From: Bog-159 sp050011755
GTDB taxonomy: Bacteria > Acidobacteriota > Terriglobia > Bryobacterales > Bryobacteraceae
Direction: 5' to 3'
Assembly: GCA_050011755.1 (NCBI GenBank)
Contig: JBEKIM010000203.1
Span: 1-11,945 of the forward strand
DNA: 11,945 bases
In this document: in pieces, positions 6,116-11,945 of the stretch
Layout of the letters: every line of letters begins with the position of its first letter
How positions within the stretch are numbered: the first letter of the stretch is position 1
Program-made: the position numbers and the translations under genes
Notes under the pieces: model-generated
Told to the model about the DNA's origin: nothing
The model's database searches: none
The model's input: only the letters and a program-made list of their open reading frames with translations

Positions 6116-8206
6116 CTACTCTTCTTCTTCCTCTTCGCCAGTCTTAGCGGCCTTCGCTGCGGCTATAATCTTATCGGCTTGCAACGCCGGAACATAGTCG
6201 TAATGATCGAATTCCATGGTGAAGGAGCCGCGCCCCTGCGTCATGGAAGTCAGATCATTCTGATAGTTTAACATTTCTGCCATGGGTACCTGGGCCCTTA
6301 CAAATTGGGTATTACCTTTAGTATCCATGCCGGAGATGCGGCCTCGCCGGCTATTCAGGTCGCCCATCAGGTCCCCCGCATACTCCACCGGCGCCTGAAT
6401 CTCCACGTTCATGATCGGTTCGAGCAGCGTCGGCTTGGCTTCCTGCATGGCGTTCTTGAACGCCTTGCGCGCCGCCAGCTTGAACGCCAGCTCCGAAGAA
6501 TCTACATCGTGATACGAGCCGTCGTACAGCACCACCCGGAAATCCACCATCGGGAAGCCGGCCAGAAATCCACCCTCCGCCGCTTCCAGGATGCCCTTCT
6601 CCACCGCCGGAATGTAATTCTTTGGAATCGACCCGCCAAAAATCTCGTTCACGAATTCGAACTTCGCCCCGCGCGCCAGCGGCTCCATCTTGATCCAGCA
6701 ATCGCCGAATTGGCCGTGACCGCCGGTCTGCTTCTTGTGCCGTCCCTGTACGTCCGCGTGCCCCCGTATCGTCTCCCGGTATGGAATCTTCGGCGCCTTT
6801 AAAATCACCTCCACGCCGTAGCGTTTCTTTAACCGGCTGGCGACTACTTCCACATGCTGCTGCCCGCTGCCTCCCAGCAGAAATTCCTTCGTCTGCGGAT
6901 CGCGGTAAAAGCGCAGAGATTGGTCCTCTTCGAGGATCCGGTGTACCGCGTTGCCCATGCGATCCTCGTCTTGCCGCGACTTGGCCTCGATGGCGAACGC
7001 AATGGACGGCTCCGGAAGCTGCACCGGAGGATACTTGTACGTCACGCCTTTATCGGCCAGAGTATCGCCCGTCAGCGTGTCCTTCAGCTTGGCGACCGCG
7101 CCAATATCCCCCGCATGGATTTCCGTCACCGGCGTGATCGTCTTCCCCACCGGTACTCCGATGTGCGCCAGCCGCTCCGCCGTCCCTTTCTGGTTGTACA
7201 GGTTGGCGTCGTTCTTCAGCACCCCGGAGTAGACTTTGAAATAGGTGATGCGGCCCGCAAACGGATCGGCGGTGGTCTTGAAAACGTAGGCCGAGCATGG
7301 GCCGGCATCGTTAATTTTGCCGGCTTTCTCTTCGCCATTCATCTGCACCACCACCTCGCGCTCAATGGGCGATGGCAGGTTGTCCACTACGAAGTTCAGG
7401 ATCAGGTCCGTGCCGATATTGTGCAGTGCCGAGCAGCACAGCACCGGGAACAGCCGCATCTCCTTCGTGCCCGCCCGGATGCCGTCCAGAATATGCTCCT
7501 CGGGCAACGTGCCCTTTTCGAAAAACTCTTCCATCAACGAATCGTTGCCCTCGGCAATCAGCTCTACCAGCGCCTCGTGCGCGGCTTGCGCGGCGTCCGC
7601 CAGGTCCGCCGGGATATCGCCCTCCTTGCCCTTCCCGTCACCGTCCGGCGTGTACGTGTACGCTTTCATCCGCACCAGGTCCACCACGCCCTTGAAGTCG
7701 CGCTCCGCCCCGATCGGGATCTGCACCGGAATCGCCGTGCGGCCGAAGGTTTCCTGCACACTGGCCAGCGCCCGCTCGAACGAGGAGCGCTCGCGGTCGA
7801 GCTTGTTGATCGCCACCGCCCGCGGCAGCTTGTAATTGTCGGCGTAGCTCCAGACCTTCTCGGTCTGCACCTCCACGCCCGCCACCCCATCCACCACCAC
7901 CAGCGCCGCGTCGGCTGCCACCAGCGCCCCGCGCGTGTCGTTAATAAAGATGTTGTAGCCGGGCGTATCCAGGATATTGATCTTGGCCTTCTTCCATTCG
8001 GCGGGAGCCAAGGCGGTCGAGATGCTGACCTTCCGCTGCACCTCCTCCTCGTCGAAGTCCGTGATGGTGTTGCCTTCGTCCACCCGCAACAGCCTGTTGG
8101 TGGCCCCGGCCGTATATAGCATCCCGGAGGTGAGCGTCGTCTTGCCGGAATCGCCGTGGCCCACCACACCGACGTTCCGAATGTCCTTGCTTTCGTAGGT
8201 CTTCAC
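6116..8206 (-). CDS. fusA2: EF-G-like ribosomal translocase GTPase (EF-G-2 type)
   Basis: The 696-residue protein has the five-domain layout of elongation factor G. GTPase motifs are GHGDSGKT (G1, 16-23), DTPGY (G3, 80-84), NKLD (G4, 134-137) and CSAL (G5, 258-261). Canonical EF-G has AHIDAGKTT in G1 and an RGITI switch I; here the switch region reads QRKVSISTALAPAEW. These differences, and KKQTGGHGQFGD at 491-502 and YHDVDSSELAF at 565-575 in domain IV, match the EF-G-2 subfamily (Thermus TTHA1498 type). So it is probably a paralogue and not the housekeeping factor of the str operon. The tail ends in a run of seven or so acidic residues (EEEEEE). The GTG start at 8206 has GGGAGG six bases upstream. 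Its exact cellular role is not settled for this subfamily. The gene stands alone, flanked by a hairpin repeat upstream and a weak terminator downstream. Confidence 0.93.
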   Translation of the reverse strand: MKTYESKDIRNVGVVGHGDSGKTTLTSGMLYTAGATNRLLRVDEGNTITDFDEEEVQRKVSISTALAPAEWKKAKINILDTPGYNIFINDTRGALVAADAALVVVDGVAGVEVQTEKVWSYADNYKLPRAVAINKLDRERSSFERALASVQETFGRTAIPVQIPIGAERDFKGVVDLVRMKAYTYTPDGDGKGKEGDIPADLADAAQAAHEALVELIAEGNDSLMEEFFEKGTLPEEHILDGIRAGTKEMRLFPVLCCSALHNIGTDLILNFVVDNLPSPIEREVVVQMNGEEKAGKINDAGPCSAYVFKTTADPFAGRITYFKVYSGVLKNDANLYNQKGTAERLAHIGVPVGKTITPVTEIHAGDIGAVAKLKDTLTGDTLADKGVTYKYPPVQLPEPSIAFAIEAKSRQDEDRMGNAVHRILEEDQSLRFYRDPQTKEFLLGGSGQQHVEVVASRLKKRYGVEVILKAPKIPYRETIRGHADVQGRHKKQTGGHGQFGDCWIKMEPLARGAKFEFVNEIFGGSIPKNYIPAVEKGILEAAEGGFLAGFPMVDFRVVLYDGSYHDVDSSELAFKLAARKAFKNAMQEAKPTLLEPIMNVEIQAPVEYAGDLMGDLNSRRGRISGMDTKGNTQFVRAQVPMAEMLNYQNDLTSMTQGRGSFTMEFDHYDYVPALQADKIIAAAKAAKTGEEEEEE

Positions 8207-8212
8207 AGGAAA

Positions 8213-8218
8213 CCTCCC
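8213..8218 (-). promoter_or_regulatory. Shine-Dalgarno site for the GTG start of the EF-G-like gene
   Basis: The minus strand reads GGGAGG six bases before GTG at 8206-8204. This is the strongest ribosome-binding site in the window and suggests the gene is well translated. Confidence 0.8.
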
Positions 8219-8262
8219 GTTTGAAACCGGATGGTAACACAGCGGAAAACCGCGCGAAGCCC

Positions 8263-8306
8263 GTAGCGCACGCTTCAGCGTGCCGGCGGGACTTTTAAGT
8301 CCCGCT
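8263..8306 (+). repeat. Double-hairpin dispersed repeat, copy 2
   Basis: This 44-bp copy matches 4260-4304 except for one substitution near the left end, a changed first loop (TC for TTT) and one base in the second loop, which adds a base pair. Stems are GCACGCT (8268-8274) with AGCGTGC (8277-8283), and GCGGGACTT (8286-8294) with AAGTCCCGC (8297-8305). Loop changes with intact stems point to selection on the folded form. It lies 8 bp past the stop of the exonuclease gene and 57 bp before the EF-G-like start, on the same strand orientation relative to the window as copy 1. Confidence 0.75.
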
Positions 8307-8314
8307 CTAGCGCG

Positions 8315-9109
8315 TCAAGCCCCGTGCCACTCCAACTCCTCCACGCCCGTAAACAACGCGATATCGCTCCGCAATGTCGCCAGCTTCCGGAACAGCAGCG
8401 CATTCTCCCTCTCCTCCGCCAGCGTACGCGCCAAGGCTCCCGCATTCGAAGCATTCACGCTCCACGCATGCCAGTCCGCCGGTATCGACTCGATGTGCCC
8501 GAATTTCGCCAGCACCGCGGCCGTCGACTTTGCTCCCCAGCCCGGCAAACCCGGATAACCGTCCGCTGCGTCGCCTACCAGCGCCAGATAATCCGGAATC
8601 GACGCGGGCGGCACGCCAAATTTTGCCGCCACTCCCGCCTCATCCATCGTCACCCGCGTCCGCCGGTTTAACTGCACCACGCGCGTGCCGCGCACGCATT
8701 GCGCCAGGTCCTTATCCGGTGTGCAGATGACCACCCGCTCCACCCGCGGATCTCGCGCCGCGATGGCCGCCGCCGAAGCCAGCGCGTCGTCCGCCTCGAA
8801 CTCCACCATGGGCCATACCACCACTCCCGCCGCCACCAGCGCCGCCTCCAGCAATTCGAATTGCGCCAGCAGTTCCGGCTCGACCCCTTCGCTCGTCTTA
8901 TACCCCGGCCACAACTCATTGCGAAACGATTCGATCACGTGATCGGTGGCCACCCCCACGTGCGTCGCGCCGCCGCGAATCATGCCCATCACCGAGCCGA
9001 CCACCCCTCGTACCGCGGCCACTTCCCGGCCATCCCGATCCCGCGCGGATGGCAGTGCGTAGTAGTGCCGGAACAACTCGTACGTGCCGTCGATCAGGTG
9101 GACTTCCAA
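8315..9109 (-). CDS. Stand-alone 5'-3' exonuclease / flap-endonuclease-like protein
   Basis: From the TTG at 9109 the product has 264 residues, near the size of stand-alone relatives of the DNA polymerase I 5' nuclease such as E. coli Xni/ExoIX (about 250). Acidic metal-binding residues appear in order: D7 (HLIDGTYELFRHYY), D56 (VATD), E105/D107/D108 (EFEADDALA), D132/D134 (TPDKDLA), and D180/D183 in the helix-hairpin-helix-type segment LVGDAADGYPGLPGWGAKS (178-195). WPGYKTSEG at 67-75 fits the arch region. The family cleaves 5' flaps or RNA primers during lagging-strand repair. The frame stays open up to 9313, but the extra 68 residues are unlike the family and would overlap the divergent gene. 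GGGAG seven bases before the TTG supports the shorter form. It has no polymerase domain attached. Confidence 0.9.
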   Translation of the reverse strand: MEVHLIDGTYELFRHYYALPSARDRDGREVAAVRGVVGSVMGMIRGGATHVGVATDHVIESFRNELWPGYKTSEGVEPELLAQFELLEAALVAAGVVVWPMVEFEADDALASAAAIAARDPRVERVVICTPDKDLAQCVRGTRVVQLNRRTRVTMDEAGVAAKFGVPPASIPDYLALVGDAADGYPGLPGWGAKSTAAVLAKFGHIESIPADWHAWSVNASNAGALARTLAEERENALLFRKLATLRSDIALFTGVEELEWHGA

Positions 9110-9116
9110 GGCGCAG

Positions 9117-9121
9117 CTCCC
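9117..9121 (-). promoter_or_regulatory. Shine-Dalgarno site deciding the TTG start of the exonuclease gene
   Basis: On the minus strand AGAGGGAG lies seven bases before TTG at 9109-9107. It selects this start over GTG/ATG-type starts farther upstream that would run into the divergent gene, and it puts the conserved HLIDG motif at residue 4. Confidence 0.75.
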
Positions 9122-9128
9122 TCTCAAC

Positions 9129-9156
9129 CTTATCCAATCGCCGGCATCTCCATCAA
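9129..9156 (-). promoter_or_regulatory. Weak promoter candidate for the exonuclease gene
   Basis: On the minus strand TTGATG (9156-9151) and GATAAG (9134-9129) are separated by 16 bp, each matching four of six consensus bases. The predicted start would leave a very short leader containing the GGGAG site. It shares the 90-bp divergent gap with the promoter at 9168-9176. Confidence 0.3.
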
Positions 9157-9167
9157 CCTCGCGCCTT

Positions 9168-9176
9168 TGGTATAAA
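9168..9176 (+). promoter_or_regulatory. Extended -10 promoter for the GMC oxidoreductase operon
   Basis: TGGTATAAA is an extended -10 element (TGn followed by TATAAA, five of six). No good -35 is seen 16-18 bp upstream, which extended -10 promoters tolerate. Transcription would start near 9183, giving a leader of only about 17 nt before the ATG at 9200, with AGGGA at its very 5' end and a rather long 12-base spacing. Confidence 0.5.
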
Positions 9177-9199
9177 CTCGATAGGGACTCCGAACCTCC

Positions 9200-9820
9200 A
9201 TGGCAAATCAAGGATCCGATCGCCGCGCCGTCCTGGAGATGCTCGCCAAGGCTGCGGCCGCCAGCCAATTCCCGGGCTTCACCCGCTGGGCGTTTGGTCA
9301 ACAACACCAGCACGCCGCGCCGGCTTCCCCGCCTATTCCCACGGCCCCCTACCGCCCTACGTACTTTTCCACATCCGAATACCGCGCCATCGAAATCCTG
9401 ACGGATCTAACCATCCCCAAAGATGAAACTCCGGGCGCGCTCGAAGCGGGCGTCGCCGAATTCATCGACTTTCTCGCCGCGCATGGCGAAAAACAGCTCC
9501 GGCAGCCCATGCGCAGCGGCCTCGAATGGCTCGACGCAACCGCCGCCGGCCGCTACGGCGCAAACTTCGTCAGCCTGTCGCCCGATCGCCAAACCGCCAT
9601 CCTGTCGAGCGTCGCGTATCCCGATCCCGCGGCCCAGCCCGATCGGCAAGGCCGAGCCTTCTTTCGCCTGATACGCCGATATACCGTGATGGGCTATTAC
9701 ACCAGCCGCATCGGACTCGCCGAGCTCGACGATCCCGGCCTGCGGTTCTACACCGAATCGCCGGCCTGTCCCCACACCGGCGATCCCGAGCATCGCCACC
9801 TCCCGCCGCCCCGAGTCTAG
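9200..9820 (+). CDS. Gluconate 2-dehydrogenase subunit 3-like protein (Tat escort subunit)
   Basis: The 206-residue product fits the gluconate 2-dehydrogenase subunit 3 family. This is the small, usually Tat-exported partner of a GMC-type flavoprotein. The N-terminus GSDRRAVLEMLAKAAAA has a twin arginine (R8-R9) followed by a moderately hydrophobic helix, a Tat-like signal though not a perfect SRRxFLK. After a Pro-rich linker (about 39-55), the family body starts at YFSTSEYRAIEILTDLTIPKD (about 55-75). It closes with VMGYYTSRIGLAELDDPG (163-180) and ACPHTGDPEH (189-198), both characteristic. The stop is 3 bp before the flavoprotein ATG, a tight pair that implies translational coupling. By analogy with the gamma subunit of FAD-glucose dehydrogenase it would fold with and carry the catalytic subunit through Tat. 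It overlaps only the rejected long form of the exonuclease. Confidence 0.9.
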   Translation: MANQGSDRRAVLEMLAKAAAASQFPGFTRWAFGQQHQHAAPASPPIPTAPYRPTYFSTSEYRAIEILTDLTIPKDETPGALEAGVAEFIDFLAAHGEKQLRQPMRSGLEWLDATAAGRYGANFVSLSPDRQTAILSSVAYPDPAAQPDRQGRAFFRLIRRYTVMGYYTSRIGLAELDDPGLRFYTESPACPHTGDPEHRHLPPPRV

Positions 9821-9823
9821 ACC

Positions 9824-11485
9824 ATGCCCAATCCCACATACGACGTCATCGTGATCGGAACCGGAGCCGGAGGCGGCATGGCCATTCACACCCTCTGCCA
9901 GGCCGGCGCCAAAGTCTGCGCGCTCAACGCCAGCCGCCGTCTCAATCCCGCGAAGGATTTCCGCAATCATCGCCAGCCCTACGATATGCCCTTCCGCGGC
10001 TTCGGCGACCCGCTCAAGCGCGGCCAGTGGATCGGCTACATGGATAACGAATATACCGAGGGTGTCTGGGAACACGAGATCGTCTTCACCAAGGCTCCCG
10101 GCACCGAGTGGACCTGGCGCCGCTGTTTCGCCGTCGGCGGCAAGACTAACTTCTGGGGCCGCTCCTCCGCCCGCTTCGCCGATATCGACTTCCGCGCCGC
10201 CTCGCGCGATGGCTACGACGTCGATTGGCCCGTCACCTACGATGAAATCGCGCCATATTATTCCCGTGTGGAGCGCATGATCGGCGTCGCCAGCACCGTC
10301 CAGAATCGCCCCAGCAACCCCGATGGCGAGTATCTCCCGCCCATGAACTTCCGCTGCATCGATCGCATTCTGGAGAGCGGCGCCGGCAAAATCGGCATTC
10401 CCTATCTGCCCGATCGCATTGCCCAACTCACCGTCCCGCACGCCGGGCATCCCGCCTGCCACTACTGCGCCAACTGCACGGAGGGCTGCGACGTCGGCGC
10501 GTTTTTCTCCACGCCCTGGTTCTTCCTGCCCGCCGCGGAAAAGAGCGGCAACCTCGATCTGCGCACCAACGCGCTCTGCCGCAAAATCGTCGTCGATGAC
10601 CATGGCCGCGCGAACGGCGTCTCTTACATCGATCGCATCACCCGCCAGGAAGTGGAGGTCTACGGCAAAGCCGTCGTGCTCGCGGCATCCTGCGTCGAGT
10701 CCGCCCGCATCGTACTCAACTCGAAGTCCCGTTACTGGCCGGATGGCATCGCCAACTCCAGCGGTCAGGCTGGCCGTAATTTATGCGATCACCTCTACGG
10801 CACCACCGCCCGCGGCTACTTTCCGCAGTTACTCGGGCAGCCCAGCTTTCCCGATAACGTCTCTTCGAGCACCATAGCCTGGATGCCGCGTTGGCAGAAC
10901 CTCGATAACCCGCGCCAGGAAAAATTCATTCGCGGCTACTCCGTGTATCCGGATGGCGGATGTGCCGGGTTCCCCTGGTACTTCGATGAGATTGAAGGCT
11001 TCGGCCGCGAATACAAGCGGCAAATCAAGCGGCGCTATCCCACTCCGGTCAGTTTCTATATTCAGGCGCCCACCCAGCGCAGCGACTCGAATTATGTGGA
11101 TATCGATCCGCAAGTGAAAGATGCTTACGGCATTCCCGCCGCCCGTATGCACTTCGCGTGGGACCAGAACACCCTCCTGATGTGGGAGCACGGCAAGCAA
11201 TCCTGCGAGCAGTTGCTGCGCGCCAGCGGTGCGGAATACCTGGGATCCGCGCCCGAGCCCGACATGCCTGGAACCAGCCTGCACGAGACCGGAACCCTCC
11301 GCATGGGCAGCGATCCGAAGCGATTTGTGACCAACCGCTTCGGACAGACGCACGACGTGCCGAACTTATACGTCTGCGACGCCAGCGTCTTTCCCAACTG
11401 TACCGACAAGACCACCACCATCTCGATCCTGGCCTTCTCCTTGCGTACCACCGAGCATCTCCTGGACAACCTGAAGCACACTTAG
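9824..11485 (+). CDS. GMC-family FAD-dependent oxidoreductase (sugar/polyol dehydrogenase type)
   Basis: This 553-residue flavoprotein oxidises an alcohol or sugar hydroxyl and passes electrons onward; the substrate cannot be read from the sequence. The dinucleotide-binding fold YDVIVIGTGAGGGMA lies at 6-20. FAVGGKTNFWG (102-112) is the conserved FAD contact. The C-terminal GMC_C segment runs from HETGTLRMGSDP (487-498) to YVCDASVFPNCTDKTTTIS (516-534), with H487 and N525 at the usual catalytic pair positions. Residues C212, C215, C218 and C222 (CHYCANCTEGC) could hold an iron-sulfur cluster, as in the FAD-glucose dehydrogenase of Burkholderia. There is no signal peptide, so export would depend on the upstream subunit 3-like partner. 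No Shine-Dalgarno precedes the ATG, in keeping with coupling. No cytochrome c subunit follows; the next 460 bp are repeats. Confidence 0.93.
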   Translation: MPNPTYDVIVIGTGAGGGMAIHTLCQAGAKVCALNASRRLNPAKDFRNHRQPYDMPFRGFGDPLKRGQWIGYMDNEYTEGVWEHEIVFTKAPGTEWTWRRCFAVGGKTNFWGRSSARFADIDFRAASRDGYDVDWPVTYDEIAPYYSRVERMIGVASTVQNRPSNPDGEYLPPMNFRCIDRILESGAGKIGIPYLPDRIAQLTVPHAGHPACHYCANCTEGCDVGAFFSTPWFFLPAAEKSGNLDLRTNALCRKIVVDDHGRANGVSYIDRITRQEVEVYGKAVVLAASCVESARIVLNSKSRYWPDGIANSSGQAGRNLCDHLYGTTARGYFPQLLGQPSFPDNVSSSTIAWMPRWQNLDNPRQEKFIRGYSVYPDGGCAGFPWYFDEIEGFGREYKRQIKRRYPTPVSFYIQAPTQRSDSNYVDIDPQVKDAYGIPAARMHFAWDQNTLLMWEHGKQSCEQLLRASGAEYLGSAPEPDMPGTSLHETGTLRMGSDPKRFVTNRFGQTHDVPNLYVCDASVFPNCTDKTTTISILAFSLRTTEHLLDNLKHT

Positions 11486-11620
11486 CCAGAGGTTCCGTGG
11501 TCACAAGCCAACCCGCAAAATCCACCCTCTCGGAATCCGCAATCCGCTCAGCAACCTGCCGCAGATCCACCTTTTTCCGGGCCCTACCAAACACCGCCCC
11601 CAACGAATCCCCGTGCTACC
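11486..11620. other. Non-coding stretch after the oxidoreductase operon
   Basis: No gene is supported here. The minus strand can be read as a protein-like string (DLRQVAERIADSERVDFAGW, codons between about 11570 and 11505), but it has no start with a ribosome site and runs on antisense into the oxidoreductase gene. It might be a decayed gene fragment or part of the repeat family. I see no intrinsic terminator for the operon in this stretch. Confidence 0.5.
11491..11506 (+). repeat. Degenerate fragment of the 200-bp repeat
   Basis: GGTTCCGTGGTCACAA matches GGTTCGTTGGTCACAA at 11728-11743 and 11928-11943 in 14 of 16 positions. It begins six bases after the oxidoreductase stop codon and looks like the worn right end of an older repeat unit. 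Confidence 0.4.
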
Positions 11621-11745
11621 GTGAAATCGGGAAATCGGAACCGAAAGCCGACCGCCGCCTCCCCAAACCGCGCCGCGGCCCTTGGCTTCGTCCTTTTTTC
11701 AAATAAAGGCAACGAAGCAACTTATTGGGTTCGTTGGTCACAAAA
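11621..11745 (+). repeat. Direct repeat unit A (period 200 bp)
   Basis: The unit has a 23-bp left box (11621-11643, containing GGGAAATCGGAACCG), a 25-nt segment that differs between copies, and a right box of at least 77 bp (11669-11745) that is identical to 11869-11945. The right box starts with CGCGCCGCGGCCC, holds GCCGCGGC (perfect palindrome), a T6 run, and two overlapping stems (CTTCGT/ACGAAG and CAACGAA/TTCGTTG). Short open frames on both strands copy the repeat and have no ribosome-binding sites, so the unit is treated as non-coding. Confidence 0.85.
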
Positions 11746-11821
11746 CAAGATTTCATGGCCCTGAAAGTACCGGCCCTCGCGCACCCAGGAGGTGGGGCCG
11801 CCAGCCGCCCTGCCCACAAGC

Positions 11822-11945
11822 GGGAAATTGGGAAATCGGAACCGGATATCGATCACTACGTCCCAAATCGCGCCGCGGCCCTTGGCTTCGTCCTTTTTTC
11901 AAATAAAGGCAACGAAGCAACTTATTGGGTTCGTTGGTCACAAAA
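11822..11945 (+). repeat. Direct repeat unit B, cut by the window edge
   Basis: The left box (11822-11844) differs from that of unit A at two of 23 positions, followed by a 24-nt segment largely unrelated to A's, then 77 bp identical to 11669-11745 up to the last base of the window. The identity therefore probably extends further. About 76 bp (11746-11821) lie between unit A's right box and unit B's left box; whether that spacer also repeats cannot be seen. Confidence 0.85.

Noticed and set aside
6854..8119. Open frame of 421 codons antisense to the EF-G-like gene
   Set aside because: The opposite strand encodes all GTPase motifs of EF-G-2. This frame is rich in His/Arg and has no family features.
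9110..9313. N-terminal 68-codon extension of the exonuclease
   Set aside because: It overlaps the divergent gene and its promoter, is unlike the nuclease family, and lies upstream of a good GGGAG-TTG start.
9407..10603. Open frame of 398 codons antisense to the oxidoreductase pair
   Set aside because: It spans two clear family members on the other strand and is rich in Ala/Gly/Val shadows, with no motif of its own.
11616..11941. Small minus-strand genes in the repeat units
   Set aside because: Both frames consist of the repeat itself, have no ribosome-binding site, and differ in the variable core without a conserved protein end.
11621..11945. CRISPR array
   Set aside because: The repeat is at least 77 bp with a 200-bp period, and only two units are seen. 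CRISPR repeats are about 24-40 bp with spacers of similar size, and no cas gene is present.

Overview
The window looks like a piece of a GC-rich bacterial chromosome close to the replication-origin gene cluster. It opens with the 3' end of dnaN and continues into gyrB. The gyrase type (with the long insert after TOPRIM), the GMC oxidoreductase/gluconate-dehydrogenase-subunit-3 pair and the style of the dispersed palindromes make me think of an acidobacterium, perhaps of the Solibacter/Bryobacter group. That placement is inference from memory, not a search result.

Left block (1-4254, + strand): the last 104 codons of the beta clamp (dnaN); then one 891-codon frame whose first 78 codons are a DnaA domain I-like module fused in frame to a complete 813-residue GyrB; then a 402-residue, mostly helical protein I cannot assign, 28 bp after gyrB and probably in the same transcript. 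No recF lies between dnaN and gyrB.

Middle block (4337-9109, - strand): a MltD-type lipoprotein lytic transglycosylase with a LysM domain, an EF-G-like GTPase of the EF-G-2 (Thermus TTHA1498-like) type, and a small stand-alone 5'-3' exonuclease/flap-endonuclease-like protein. Their start codons are GTG, GTG and TTG, each supported by a good Shine-Dalgarno sequence. Two copies of a ~45-bp double-hairpin repeat sit at gene ends, one in the convergent gap at 4255-4336 and one between the exonuclease and EF-G-2 genes.

Right block (9171-11485, + strand): a divergent extended -10 promoter drives a two-gene operon. It encodes a gluconate 2-dehydrogenase subunit 3-like protein with a Tat-like N-terminus and a GMC-family FAD oxidoreductase with a four-cysteine motif. 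By analogy with bacterial FAD-glucose dehydrogenases, the small subunit would escort the signal-less catalytic subunit to the periplasm. No cytochrome subunit is visible.

Right end (11486-11945): no convincing gene. It holds a direct repeat with a period of 200 bp: 77 bp are identical up to the window edge, a 23-bp box precedes each copy, and a short segment between the two boxes differs completely. A degenerate piece of the same repeat lies just after the oxidoreductase stop codon. The two most interesting signals are the DnaA domain I-GyrB fusion and this terminal repeat array.
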